Positions 53,347 to 61,005 of a stretch of DNA of 64,000 nucleotides are shown in pieces. How positions within the stretch are numbered: the stretch's first letter is position 1; each line of letters opens with the position of its first letter. This DNA is from Chloroflexota bacterium (GTDB lineage Bacteria > Chloroflexota > Dehalococcoidia > Bin125). The stretch spans positions 36,819-100,818 of the forward strand of contig VXQZ01000008.1 of the NCBI GenBank assembly GCA_009838735.1, written 5' to 3'. Both the position numbers and the translations under genes were made by a program. The notes beneath the pieces were generated by a model that did no database searches, was not told where the DNA came from, and was given only the letters and a program-made list of their open reading frames with translations.

Positions 53347-54639
53347 GTGAAATTTGAGTTCTTCCACCTGATGCCATATCGGGACCTGCCGCCCGACTTT
53401 GCCGAGACCAACAACTCGGTCTGGGTCGATGTCGACTCCAAGCTGTTCGACCCGGCCAAGGCGCACGAGATGTACAACGACGGCCTGGACGAGCTCGAGG
53501 CTGCCGCGGCCGCCGGCTATGACGGCATCTGCATCAATGAGCACCACCAGAACGCCTACGGCCTGATGCCGTCGCCCAACCTGATGGCCGCCAACCTCTG
53601 CCGGCGGACCAAGGATGTCGCGATCGTCGTGCTCGGCAACTCGATCGCCCTCTACAACCCGCCGACCCGCGTCGCGGAAGAGTTCGCGATGCTGGACTGC
53701 ATCTCCGGTGGTCGCCTGGTCGCCGGCTTCCCCGTCGGCACGCCGATGGATGACTGCTTCTGCTACGGCGCCAACCCGTCGCACCTGCGCGACAAGTACT
53801 ACGAGGCCGCCGATGTGATCACGCAGGCCTGGACCCGGCCAGAGGTCTTCTCCTACAACGGCCGCTACAACCAGCTGCGCTACATCAACATCTGGCCGCG
53901 ACCTGTCCAGCAGCCGCACCCGCCCGTCTGGATTCCCGGTGGCGGCTCGGTTGAGACCTGGGAATGGTGCGCCGACCACAACTACGTCTACTGCTACCTC
54001 TCCTACGGCGGCTACAAGGCCGGACAGAAGAACGTCGACGGATTCTGGCGCACGATGCAACAGCGCGAGAAGCCGCTCAACCCCTACCACGCCGGATTCC
54101 TCCAGCTCGTCGCCGTCGGCGAGACCGAGCAGGAAGTCGCCGACAAGTTCGGGCCGCACGCGGAGTACTTCTACAACAAGATGCTCCACATCGACCCGCG
54201 CTACGCCGACCCGCCCGGCTACCGCACCGTCCGCACCATCGAGCAGGGCTTCACCCGCAGCCAGGGCCTCAAGCCGGTCTTCGGCGACTCGAAGAAGTTC
54301 GAAGGCGAGAAAACCGCCGAGAAGATGGTCGAGTCCAAGGCCAACTCGGAGATCACCTGGGCGGACCTGATCCGTGAAGGCAACATCGTCGCCGGCACGC
54401 CGAGCCAGGTCACCGAGCAGCTTGAGGAAGTCATCCGCACGCTGCACGTCGGACACCTGATGATCCTCAACCAGTTCGGCTCGATTCCCAAGGAACTGGC
54501 CATCCCCAACATCGAGATGACCGCCCAGCAGGTGCTGCCCAACCTCAAGCACATCTGGGACGACGAAGGCTGGGAAGACCACTGGTGGCCTCAGGGCATG
54601 GAGACGGGGCAGGCCAACCCCGCACCGCTCGCCTTCTAG
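53347..54639 (+). CDS. Luciferase-like (LLM class) flavin-dependent monooxygenase
   Basis: This encodes 430 residues with a GTG start. Features are G-I-C-I-N-E-H-H-Q-N-A-Y-G near 58-70 (bacterial luciferase-type E-H-H) and I-A-L-Y-N-P-P-T-R-V-A-E-E near 100. G-G-R-L-V-A-G-F-P-V-G follows near 122. It is longer than typical (330-380) because of inserts. It probably uses reduced FMN from the flavin reductase type at 63212-63949. The substrate is unknown; breakdown of recalcitrant organic matter has been proposed for such proteins in SAR202. A hairpin terminator follows. Confidence 0.9.
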   Translation: MKFEFFHLMPYRDLPPDFAETNNSVWVDVDSKLFDPAKAHEMYNDGLDELEAAAAAGYDGICINEHHQNAYGLMPSPNLMAANLCRRTKDVAIVVLGNSIALYNPPTRVAEEFAMLDCISGGRLVAGFPVGTPMDDCFCYGANPSHLRDKYYEAADVITQAWTRPEVFSYNGRYNQLRYINIWPRPVQQPHPPVWIPGGGSVETWEWCADHNYVYCYLSYGGYKAGQKNVDGFWRTMQQREKPLNPYHAGFLQLVAVGETEQEVADKFGPHAEYFYNKMLHIDPRYADPPGYRTVRTIEQGFTRSQGLKPVFGDSKKFEGEKTAEKMVESKANSEITWADLIREGNIVAGTPSQVTEQLEEVIRTLHVGHLMILNQFGSIPKELAIPNIEMTAQQVLPNLKHIWDDEGWEDHWWPQGMETGQANPAPLAF

Positions 54640-54670
54640 CCGGGCTCAACCAGGACAACGTTCCGTTCCT

Positions 54671-54698
54671 GAAGGGCGGCGCCAATGCGCCGCCCTTC
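54671..54698 (+). terminator. Strong hairpin between the LLM gene and the selenoprotein gene
   Basis: GAAGGGCGGCGC (54671-54682) pairs perfectly with GCGCCGCCCTTC (54687-54698) around CAAT. No clear U-tract follows (the next bases are GGCGTATTCTTG), so it may end transcription weakly or protect the 3' end of the upstream mRNA. It sits 19 bases before the start of the next gene. Confidence 0.6.
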
Positions 54699-54716
54699 GG
54701 CGTATTCTTGAACGTG

Positions 54717-55814
54717 ATGACGCGAACACTGCTAGTCAAATTGCTCGGCGTCGCGACGCTGATCATGCTGCCGTCACTGGCCAGCATTGCGCTGGTCGGC
54801 GGACAAAGCGGCGAAACGGTCCGCATCATCGCCAGGCTGCAGACCGACGGCGATATCGAGTTTGGTCTTCGCACCTCGGAGGGCGACCAGCTACCGCCGC
54901 GACGCATCTTTTCTGCCTCAATCAGCGACAACGGCTGGAAGATCAGCTCCCTGATCGACGTTCCGGATGGCACGCAAGTCCGGATCATCGCCCGTCGCTC
55001 AGGCGAGACGCGAGTTGAGTTCGGACTCAGAATCGACGAACCACGCCAGGTCTTCCTGCCGCCGCGCCGGTTGTTTTCTCGTTCCACTCCCGTGGACAGC
55101 TGGCGGAGAAGCTCACCAATCGAACTCCCGCCGAGGGAGCGTGAGGAGACTGCACAGCCGCAGGAGCCTGCCGCCCCTCAGCCAGAACCGGAAGAGCCGG
55201 CGCCCCCTCCTGAGCCTCCGGAGGACGAGACCGAAGACACCGGCACCGAGGACACGGGCGAAGCCTCAGACGTCGAACGAATCAGCGGCGGTCACCGCGA
55301 CGGCCTGGCTGTCGTTGATGGCGTGCTCGGAAATCCGGACGCGCAAATCCTGATATCCGAGTACGGTGACCCATTTTGACCGAACTGCCGCAGGTTTGCG
55401 TCTCAGGTTGAGCCGCAAGTGATTCGAGAATTCGTGCAGACCGGACTCGCCAGGTACGAGTTCAGGTTCCTCTCCTACATTGGTCCACATTCGGACCGAG
55501 TGGGGATCGCGATGAAGTGCGCGGTTCAACAGAGCGGAGCGGCGTTCTGGGAGTTTTATGATCGCTTCCTCGTCGATGGCAGCTCCGCCAGTCGTCGTGA
55601 ACAACTGATCAGCTTCGCCGCCGACATCGAACTCGATGAAAACCGCTTCACGCAGTGCTACGACAACCCGGCGACGGAACAACTCGTAGAGGACGATCTG
55701 ACGGCTGCTCGCAGAATCGGTATCAGCTACGGCCCGCGAATCAGTGTCAACGGAGTCAATGCCGGCAGGACGCTCGAATCCATTGGCGCGAAAGTCGAAG
55801 CCGCTACTCCGTAG
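54717..55814 (+). CDS. Secreted DsbA-like selenoprotein (in-frame TGA as Sec) with two novel repeats
   Basis: This reads as 365 residues if the TGA at 55377-55379 encodes selenocysteine (residue 221). Residues 1-30 form a signal peptide or anchor. Residues 34-82 and 87-136 are two copies of the novel repeat. Residues 140-185 form a Pro/Glu-rich linker. From 205 the protein follows the DsbA-like Thioredoxin_4 family: G-N-P-D-A-Q, E-Y-G-D-P-F, then Sec-P-N-C where the family has CxxC. The frame stays open to 55814 and the fold continues (A-A-F-W-E-F-Y-D-R-F, then G-I-S-Y-G-P-R-I-S-V-N-G). A SECIS-like hairpin follows the TGA directly. An ordinary stop, leaving a separate downstream GTG-started protein without an active site, is much less likely. 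ATG 54717 is preferred, with GTG 54714 next to it. Confidence 0.82.
55377..55409 (+). promoter_or_regulatory. SECIS-like hairpin following an in-frame TGA
   Basis: Right after the TGA (55377-55379), CGCA (55389-55392) pairs with TGCG (55397-55400) around a GGTT loop (55393-55396). Below this, CTG (55385-55387) pairs with CAG (55404-55406), with AA/TT further out after a bulged G. The top of the stem (GCA-GGTT-TGC) differs by one base from that of E. coli fdhF (GCA-GGTC-TGC). The loop begins 13 bases after the TGA, closer than the 16-37 quoted for many bacterial SECIS elements. The pairing is seen directly; SelB binding is inferred. Confidence 0.65.
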
Positions 55815-55835
55815 CTCAGCGTTACGCTGACTCCC

Positions 55836-56246
55836 ATGAAACCCAAAATCAGCATCATCACGCTCGGCGTCTCCGACCTCGACGCGTCGGTCCGCTTCTA
55901 CCGCGACGGACTCGGACTGCCCGCGCCCAACTACAACGACGGCGACGACATCTGCTTCCTCGAATTGGAAGGAACCTGGCTCTCGCTCTACCGCCGAGAA
56001 AAGTTCCCCGACGAGGCCGATGTCCCCTTCGCCGACCCATCGGCCGGGACGCCCACGGTCACGCTCGCCCACAACCTCGCCTCGGTTGAAGCGGTCGACG
56101 CCCAGATGCAGGAAGCGCTCGACGCCGGCGCCACTCTTGTCAAGCAGCCCGAGGAAGTCTTCTGGGGCGGCTACAGCGGCTACGTCAGCGATCCCGACGG
56201 CTACCTCTGGGAGCTGGCCTACAACCCCTTCACGGATCTGACCTGA
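55836..56246 (+). CDS. VOC (glyoxalase fold) protein
   Basis: This encodes 136 residues. The N-terminal strand I-S-I-I-T-L-G-V-S-D-L-D-A-S-V-R-F-Y-R-D-G-L starts the VOC fold, and S-D-P-D-G-Y-L-W-E-L-A ends it with the usual metal-ligand Glu. It resembles glyoxalase I-like or bleomycin-resistance-like small proteins. The substrate is unknown. It follows the selenoprotein gene by 21 bases and precedes a second VOC gene by 2, so the two VOC genes probably form an operon. Confidence 0.87.
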   Translation: MKPKISIITLGVSDLDASVRFYRDGLGLPAPNYNDGDDICFLELEGTWLSLYRREKFPDEADVPFADPSAGTPTVTLAHNLASVEAVDAQMQEALDAGATLVKQPEEVFWGGYSGYVSDPDGYLWELAYNPFTDLT

Positions 56247-56248
56247 CC

Positions 56249-56656
56249 ATGCCAGAGGTCACGTCGCTCAGCGCGGTCACGCTGGCCACCGACGACATGG
56301 CGGCCGCCACGACCTTCTATGAGGCGCTGGGATTCGAAAAGATCTACGGCGGACCGCACGCCGGATTCACGTCCTACCGAACTGGCGAGAGCTATCTCAA
56401 CCTGATCGCGGCCGAGACCGGATCAGGTCCCCGCTCGGGGGCGGGGATGAACTTCTGGGGACGAGCCATCTTCTACGTCGACGACGTCGACGCATTCCAC
56501 GCCAACGCCATCAACGCCGGACTCACGCCCGAGTTCGAACCAAGAGACGCCCCCTGGCGGGAGCGCTACTTCCACATCGTCGATCCCGACGGCCACGAAC
56601 TCTCGTTTGCCAAGCCGCTCTCGGCTCCCTCTCCCTCTGGGAGAGGGTTGGGGTGA
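56249..56656 (+). CDS. VOC (glyoxalase fold) protein with a repeat-derived C-terminus
   Basis: This encodes 135 residues. V-T-L-A-T-D-D-M-A-A-A-T-T-F-Y-E-A-L-G-F near 10-29 and V-D-P-D-G-H-E-L-S-F-A near 111-121 give the VOC fold. The last ten residues (A-P-S-P-S-G-R-G-L-G) are encoded by the arm of a large palindromic repeat (56627-56715), which also supplies the stop codon. This suggests that the repeat inserted into, or extended, the 3' end. Function beyond the fold is unknown. Confidence 0.85.
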   Translation: MPEVTSLSAVTLATDDMAAATTFYEALGFEKIYGGPHAGFTSYRTGESYLNLIAAETGSGPRSGAGMNFWGRAIFYVDDVDAFHANAINAGLTPEFEPRDAPWRERYFHIVDPDGHELSFAKPLSAPSPSGRGLG

Positions 56657-56715
56657 GGGTTCCCGCCGTGGAAGGGAGCCACCCTCACCCTGGCCCTCTC
56701 CCTCAAGGGAGAGGG
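56627..56715. repeat. Large nested palindromic repeat (REP-like)
   Basis: The left arm is CCCTCTCCC-TCT-GGGAGAGGG followed by GGGTGAGGG (56627-56659). The right arm is CCCTCACCC followed by CCCTCTCCC-TCAA-GGGAGAGGG (56682-56715). Each arm can fold alone and both arms pair with each other. It overlaps the end of the VOC gene and lies before the convergent SDR gene, where it may serve as a bidirectional terminator. Confidence 0.8.
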
Positions 56716-56728
56716 GAAGAACGGGAAT

Positions 56729-57499
56729 CTACTCCCCAACCTCAAGCGACCGGCCGGCTGTCAGGCCGCCATCGAGAACGAACTCTGAACCGGTGCTGTA
56801 GGTCGCCTCGGCGGCGATGAAGAGCATCATCTTCGCCACCTCATCGACCCGTCCGAAACGAGGGATTGAGATCCGAACTGGTATTTCACCGTCCGGCCTG
56901 CGCGGTGTGTCCTCATTCGTGGTCATTAGCGTGTCGATCGGACCGGGATGAACTGAGTTGACGCGAATGTTGTACGGCCCCAGCTCCAGCGCCGCAACTT
57001 TCGTCAGGCCACGAACCGCGAACTTCGACGAAACATAGGCGCTGGAATCGGGATATCCCTCCAGGCCGGCCGTTGACGACGTGTTGATGATGCAGCCGCC
57101 GCCGGCCTCGCGCATCGGCTTGATCGCCGCGCGAATGCCCAGCCAGACACCGACCTGGTTGATCTTGATCGTCTCCAGGTACTCCTGCAGGGTCGTGTCC
57201 TCGATCGACCCGTTGCGCAGGATGGCGGCGTTGTTGATCAGGATGTTCAGTTTGCCGAACTGCTCCGTCGTCGCGTCGACCATCTCCGCCCAACTCGACT
57301 GGTCGGCGACGTCCAGCTTACGGAAGATCGCCTGTCCGCCGGTGTCGTTGATGCTCTCGGCAACCCGGTTGCCTTCTTCCTCCAGCAAATCGCCAATCGC
57401 GATCGCCGCGCCTTCGCGCGCAAAGAGCCGCGCCTGATGTTCACCCTGACCTCGAGCGCCGCCTGAAATCAGCGCCACCTGTCCATCGAGCTTGCCCAT
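56729..57499 (-). CDS. Short-chain dehydrogenase/reductase (tandem copy 1)
   Basis: This encodes 256 residues. It has S-G-G-A-R-G-Q-G near residues 12-19, N-N-A-A-I near 89 and N-T-S-S-T-A-G near 137. Y-V-S-S-K and R-V-N-S-V-H-P-G-P-I-D-T follow. It is strongly similar along its length to the next SDR (57590-58354), so the two arose by tandem duplication. Differences gather in the substrate loop near 195-215. The family resembles hydroxysteroid dehydrogenases, with the substrate unknown. Confidence 0.92.
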   Translation of the reverse strand: MGKLDGQVALISGGARGQGEHQARLFAREGAAIAIGDLLEEEGNRVAESINDTGGQAIFRKLDVADQSSWAEMVDATTEQFGKLNILINNAAILRNGSIEDTTLQEYLETIKINQVGVWLGIRAAIKPMREAGGGCIINTSSTAGLEGYPDSSAYVSSKFAVRGLTKVAALELGPYNIRVNSVHPGPIDTLMTTNEDTPRRPDGEIPVRISIPRFGRVDEVAKMMLFIAAEATYSTGSEFVLDGGLTAGRSLEVGE

Positions 57500-57589
57500 C
57501 GTGTTACTCCTTCAAGAATCTGGTCTAGCCAGGCTGCCAGGCCCGGTTGTTGTTGACAACACCCACGCGGCGTCGTCCAACGGGCGATA

Positions 57590-58354
57590 TCAACGATTGC
57601 GCATCGTTCCGGCCGTGACGCCTCCATCGATGACGAACTCCGCGCCCGTGCTGTACGTGGCGTCGGCGGCGATAAACAACATCATCGCTGCGACTTCGTC
57701 CACATGTCCCACGCGTGGGATCGGACTGGTCATGGTGTTGAGGGCGTCGGCGGGACGCGCAATTTGCGGATCGCGAATCATCGGTGTGTCGATCGGTCCG
57801 GGATGGACCGAGTTCACGCGGATGTTGTGGGGCCCCAACTCGAGCGCTGCGCACTTGGTCATCCCCCGCACCGCGAACTTCGACGACACGTACGCGCCCA
57901 GCCCGTCATAGCCCTCAAGCCCCGCAGTCGATGACGTGTTGATGATGCAACCGCCGCCGGCTTCCTTGAGCGCGGGAATCGACGCCTTCATGCCCAACCA
58001 GACGCCGACCTGGTTGATCAGAACGACGTCGAGGTAATCCTGCAGCGACGAGTCCTCAATCCGCTTCAACCTCGCAATACCGGCGTTGTTGATCACAATG
58101 TCCAGCCGGCCGAACTGGCCAACAGTCTCGTCGACCATCGACTGCCAGCTCGACGACTCGGTCACATCCAGCTTCTGGAACATCGCCTGACCGCCGGTGT
58201 CGTTGATGCTTTCTGCAACGCGCTGACCTTCTTCCTCCAGCACGTCTCCCAGCGCGACCGCGGCGCCCTCGCGCGCGAACAATCGAGCCTGCGCTTCACC
58301 CTGCCCGCGCGCGCCGCCGGAAATCAACGCGACCTGTCCATCAAGCTTTCCCAT
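57590..58354 (-). CDS. Short-chain dehydrogenase/reductase (tandem copy 2)
   Basis: This encodes 254 residues from ATG 58354, with GGAG upstream; a longer frame to 58480 is not needed. It shares with its neighbour the start M-G-K-L-D-G-Q-V-A-L-I-S-G-G-A-R, the N-T-S-S-T-A-G-L-E-G-Y segment and Y-V-S-S-K. Here N-N-A-G-I is normal, whereas the other copy has N-N-A-A. It is the upstream gene of the pair, 90 bases before copy 1. Confidence 0.92.
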   Translation of the reverse strand: MGKLDGQVALISGGARGQGEAQARLFAREGAAVALGDVLEEEGQRVAESINDTGGQAMFQKLDVTESSSWQSMVDETVGQFGRLDIVINNAGIARLKRIEDSSLQDYLDVVLINQVGVWLGMKASIPALKEAGGGCIINTSSTAGLEGYDGLGAYVSSKFAVRGMTKCAALELGPHNIRVNSVHPGPIDTPMIRDPQIARPADALNTMTSPIPRVGHVDEVAAMMLFIAADATYSTGAEFVIDGGVTAGTMRNR

Positions 58355-58395
58355 CGCAGATCTCCTGTCTGTCCGAAATCTCGCGCAGTCGGCGT

Positions 58396-58974
58396 CTACT
58401 TCGAATCGCCGAGTTCTTGTCGGGTCCGCATCGCGAACGGCTCGACCTCGTTCGTCTCGAGATTGAACCGATACCGCCACTGACGCAGCAGATCGAGCCC
58501 GTAGACGTGAATCGCCAGGGTCTTACCTTCGCGGATCTCAACGGCGTGGATGTCAGCCGGCGGCTCAGCGATCACCGTCGTCGTACCCGTCGGCACGCGC
58601 GTCGGGTCGAGTTCTTCCAGTTCGGCGTACCAGGGAGTCGTGCCGTCGTCGACGCGCTGATAGTTGCGATTGAACTCCACCCCCGAGATCACACCCTCCA
58701 TCGCCCAGCCATTGTGATTGTGGACAGGCGCGCTCGAATCAGGTTGCCAGACCGTACACATGATCGTCAGATTGTCCGCCCGATGGATCACGAAGCCCTT
58801 GTCCGGATCCACCTCATCGTTGTCGGGCAGATCGAGCAGGCAATCCTGACGCTGGATAATCCGCTCCAGCGGACCGGCAATTTGCGCAATCTGCTGGTCG
58901 GCGGAGTCCCCCCGGTCGGCGACCCGTTGCACCTCCTTGACGAAATCCTGCATCGTGTACGTCCCGGTCGTCAT
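58396..58974 (-). CDS. Cysteine-dioxygenase-like cupin protein
   Basis: This encodes 192 residues from ATG 58974, with GGAGGG nine bases upstream. The cupin metal motif is P-V-H-N-H-N-G-W-A near residues 84-92, with a third His in D-I-H-A-V near 143 and L-A-I-H-V-Y-G near 155. The family includes cysteine and 3-mercaptopropionate dioxygenases that oxidise thiols with Fe(II). The substrate is not fixed; a thiol is likely. It is upstream of the two tandem SDR genes on the same strand. Confidence 0.82.
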   Translation of the reverse strand: MTTGTYTMQDFVKEVQRVADRGDSADQQIAQIAGPLERIIQRQDCLLDLPDNDEVDPDKGFVIHRADNLTIMCTVWQPDSSAPVHNHNGWAMEGVISGVEFNRNYQRVDDGTTPWYAELEELDPTRVPTGTTTVIAEPPADIHAVEIREGKTLAIHVYGLDLLRQWRYRFNLETNEVEPFAMRTRQELGDSK

Positions 58975-59101
58975 CGCTCGACCCCTCCATACGCTGTTGG
59001 TCACGCGCTGGTCTGGCGTCGAGTATAGGTCTGCCAGATACCATCCGACGTTCGTCGGCTAGCCTGCCATGAGCCAAGGTCGGGACGAGCGGAGCGTGCC
59101 A

Positions 59102-60166
59102 ATGCCCGGTGAACGTGGTGAACGCGCCGAGTTCGGACTCTTCTTCCAGCTTCCCCAGGCCGACGGCCAGGACGTCCCCCAGCGCTATCGCGACACCATC
59201 GCACAGATCGTCCACGCCGACCGGATTGGCTTCGACGCCGCCTGGCTGGCCGAGATGCACTTCGTGCGCGAGTTCTCTGTCCTGCCCTCTCCGATGGTCG
59301 CAATGGCCGCCGCCGCCGCGCAAACCGACAACATCCGCCTCGGCACCGGCGTCGCGCTGCTTCCCCTGGTCGACCCGATCCGCGCCGCAGAGGACGCCGC
59401 CACCCTCGACATCATCTCCAACGGCCGCCTCGAATACGGCATCGGCCGCGGAGCGATCGGCGAGCATTTCGCCGGCTTCAACGTCAGCATGTCCGACCGC
59501 GCCGCTCGCTTCGACGAGGCGCTGTCTGTGATCCAACAGGCCTGGTCCGACGATCCGGTCAACTTCGAGGGCGAGCACTTCAACTACCGCGATGTGCAGG
59601 TCGTGCCCAAGCCGGTCCAGCGTCCAGGGCCGCGGCTGCGCATGGCGGCCAACAGCGATGAGTCCTTCCTCAGAGCGGCCAACGAAGGCTGGCGCGTCTT
59701 CGCCAGCCCGATCACCGCCTTCGAGGAAGACCTCGACAATCGCTTCACCATGTATCACGGAGCCAGACCGCACGCCCCCGCGACCGACGCCGGACTCCTC
59801 TTGCCCGTCTTCGTGCACGAGTCGTCCGAGACCGCGAAATCAGAGGCGAAAGAGAGCTTGCTCAGCTACTTCAAAGTCGTCACCGACACCGGCATCCGCG
59901 GCTGGCTCCGACGCGGCGGCACGCTCGACGACATGCCGCCATTGCTCAAGCGCAATCGAGAAGCCAGCTACGACGAAATCCTCGAGACGATGTGCGCGAT
60001 CGGCAACCCCGACGAGGTGACCGCCAAACTCTCGGCGCTCGGCGCAACATACGGCGTCGGACACTTCCTCACCTGGTGCAACGCGGGCGGCGTCATCCCG
60101 CACGATCAGGTGACCAGGTCGATGAGCCTGTTCATGAAGGAATGCGCCCCCAACATCACGGTCTGA
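59102..60166 (+). CDS. Luciferase-like (LLM class) flavin-dependent monooxygenase
   Basis: This encodes 354 residues from ATG 59102, with GGAG seven bases upstream. The luciferase signature is strong: G-F-D-A-A-W-L-A-E-M-H-F near 42-53 and I-R-L-G-T-G-V-A-L-L-P-L near 78-89. G-R-L-E-Y-G-I-G-R-G near 109-118 follows. It probably works with reduced FMN. It is one of three LLM enzymes in the window. The substrate is unknown. It converges with the DNA methyltransferase, overlapping its stop by 11 bases. Confidence 0.92.
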   Translation: MPGERGERAEFGLFFQLPQADGQDVPQRYRDTIAQIVHADRIGFDAAWLAEMHFVREFSVLPSPMVAMAAAAAQTDNIRLGTGVALLPLVDPIRAAEDAATLDIISNGRLEYGIGRGAIGEHFAGFNVSMSDRAARFDEALSVIQQAWSDDPVNFEGEHFNYRDVQVVPKPVQRPGPRLRMAANSDESFLRAANEGWRVFASPITAFEEDLDNRFTMYHGARPHAPATDAGLLLPVFVHESSETAKSEAKESLLSYFKVVTDTGIRGWLRRGGTLDDMPPLLKRNREASYDEILETMCAIGNPDEVTAKLSALGATYGVGHFLTWCNAGGVIPHDQVTRSMSLFMKECAPNITV

Positions 60167-61001
60167 CGATCTCCGCGCCCGGTAGCCGCTCGCGCATCAC
60201 GTCAACCGCTTCAGGATTGCTGTCGATCAACAGGTAGCGCCGCCCAAGCTCCTCCGCTGCTGCCCCCACCGTCCCGCTACCCGCAAACGGATCCAGCACC
60301 AGCTCGTCAGCATCGCTCGAAGCTCGAATGATCCGTTCGGCCAGCGCGACCGGCTTCTGGGTCGGATAACCGGTCCGCTCCCTGGCGCTCGTTCCGACGA
60401 TCGTGTGCCACCAGACATCCGTCGGCAGCTTGCCCCGCTCCGCCTTCTCCTTGCCGACTAGACCCGGCGCCAGATACGGGATCCGATCGATCTCGTCGCG
60501 ATTGAACACGTACTGCTCGCGATCCTTGACATAGACCAGGATGTTGTCGTGCTTGGCCGGCCAGCGACGTGTCGGCCGGCCGCCAAAGTCATACGCCCAG
60601 ATGATCTCGTTGAGAAAACAGTCGCGTCCGAAGATGTTGTCGAGCAAGACCTTCACGTAGTGAACCTCGCGTGCGTCGAGATGCAAATACAACGTCCCGT
60701 CGTGCCGAAGCACGCGCCAGATCTCGCGCAGACGGGGCGCCAGAAACTCGATGTACTCCTCAAACGCGTCGCCGAAGGAGTGTTGCGACGTCGACTCCGA
60801 GCGATACCGACGGCCGCCGAACCCAACTCGGTCGCCTTCATCGTCTCGGGTCGTGCGCAATCGCTGGTACGCGCGAACGTTCCCCGTGTTGAATGGCGGA
60901 TCCGTGTAGACCAGCTGCACGCTCTCCGCAGGCAGGGACTGTAGGACCGGCAGGTTGTCGCCCTCGACGATGCGGCCGCCCGACTGTGAGTGCGAAGTCA
61001 A
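60156..61001 (-). CDS. Site-specific DNA methyltransferase (beta-class, N4/N6 type)
   Basis: This encodes about 281 residues. The catalytic motif IV is V-Y-T-D-P-P-F-N-T-G near the N-terminus and the SAM motif I is D-P-F-A-G-S-G-T-V near the C-terminus. That order defines the beta class of adenine-N6 or cytosine-N4 methyltransferases. No restriction enzyme or specificity gene is near, so it looks like an orphan. The start is uncertain: a TTG at 61001 lies just after the RCC1 gene stop (61006). The upstream ATG at 61106 would overlap that gene by 100 bases with non-homologous residues, so TTG is preferred. Confidence 0.85.
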   Translation of the reverse strand: MTSHSQSGGRIVEGDNLPVLQSLPAESVQLVYTDPPFNTGNVRAYQRLRTTRDDEGDRVGFGGRRYRSESTSQHSFGDAFEEYIEFLAPRLREIWRVLRHDGTLYLHLDAREVHYVKVLLDNIFGRDCFLNEIIWAYDFGGRPTRRWPAKHDNILVYVKDREQYVFNRDEIDRIPYLAPGLVGKEKAERGKLPTDVWWHTIVGTSARERTGYPTQKPVALAERIIRASSDADELVLDPFAGSGTVGAAAEELGRRYLLIDSNPEAVDVMRERLPGAEIVRP

Positions 61002-61005
61002 CGCG

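Noticed and set aside
55377..55418. Split of the DsbA-like gene into two genes, with the TGA as a normal stop and a GTG start at 55419
   Set aside because: The two parts are in the same frame with no other stop between them, the fold runs through, the missing residue is the catalytic one, and a SECIS-like hairpin follows. A plain nonsense mutation cannot be excluded but is less likely.
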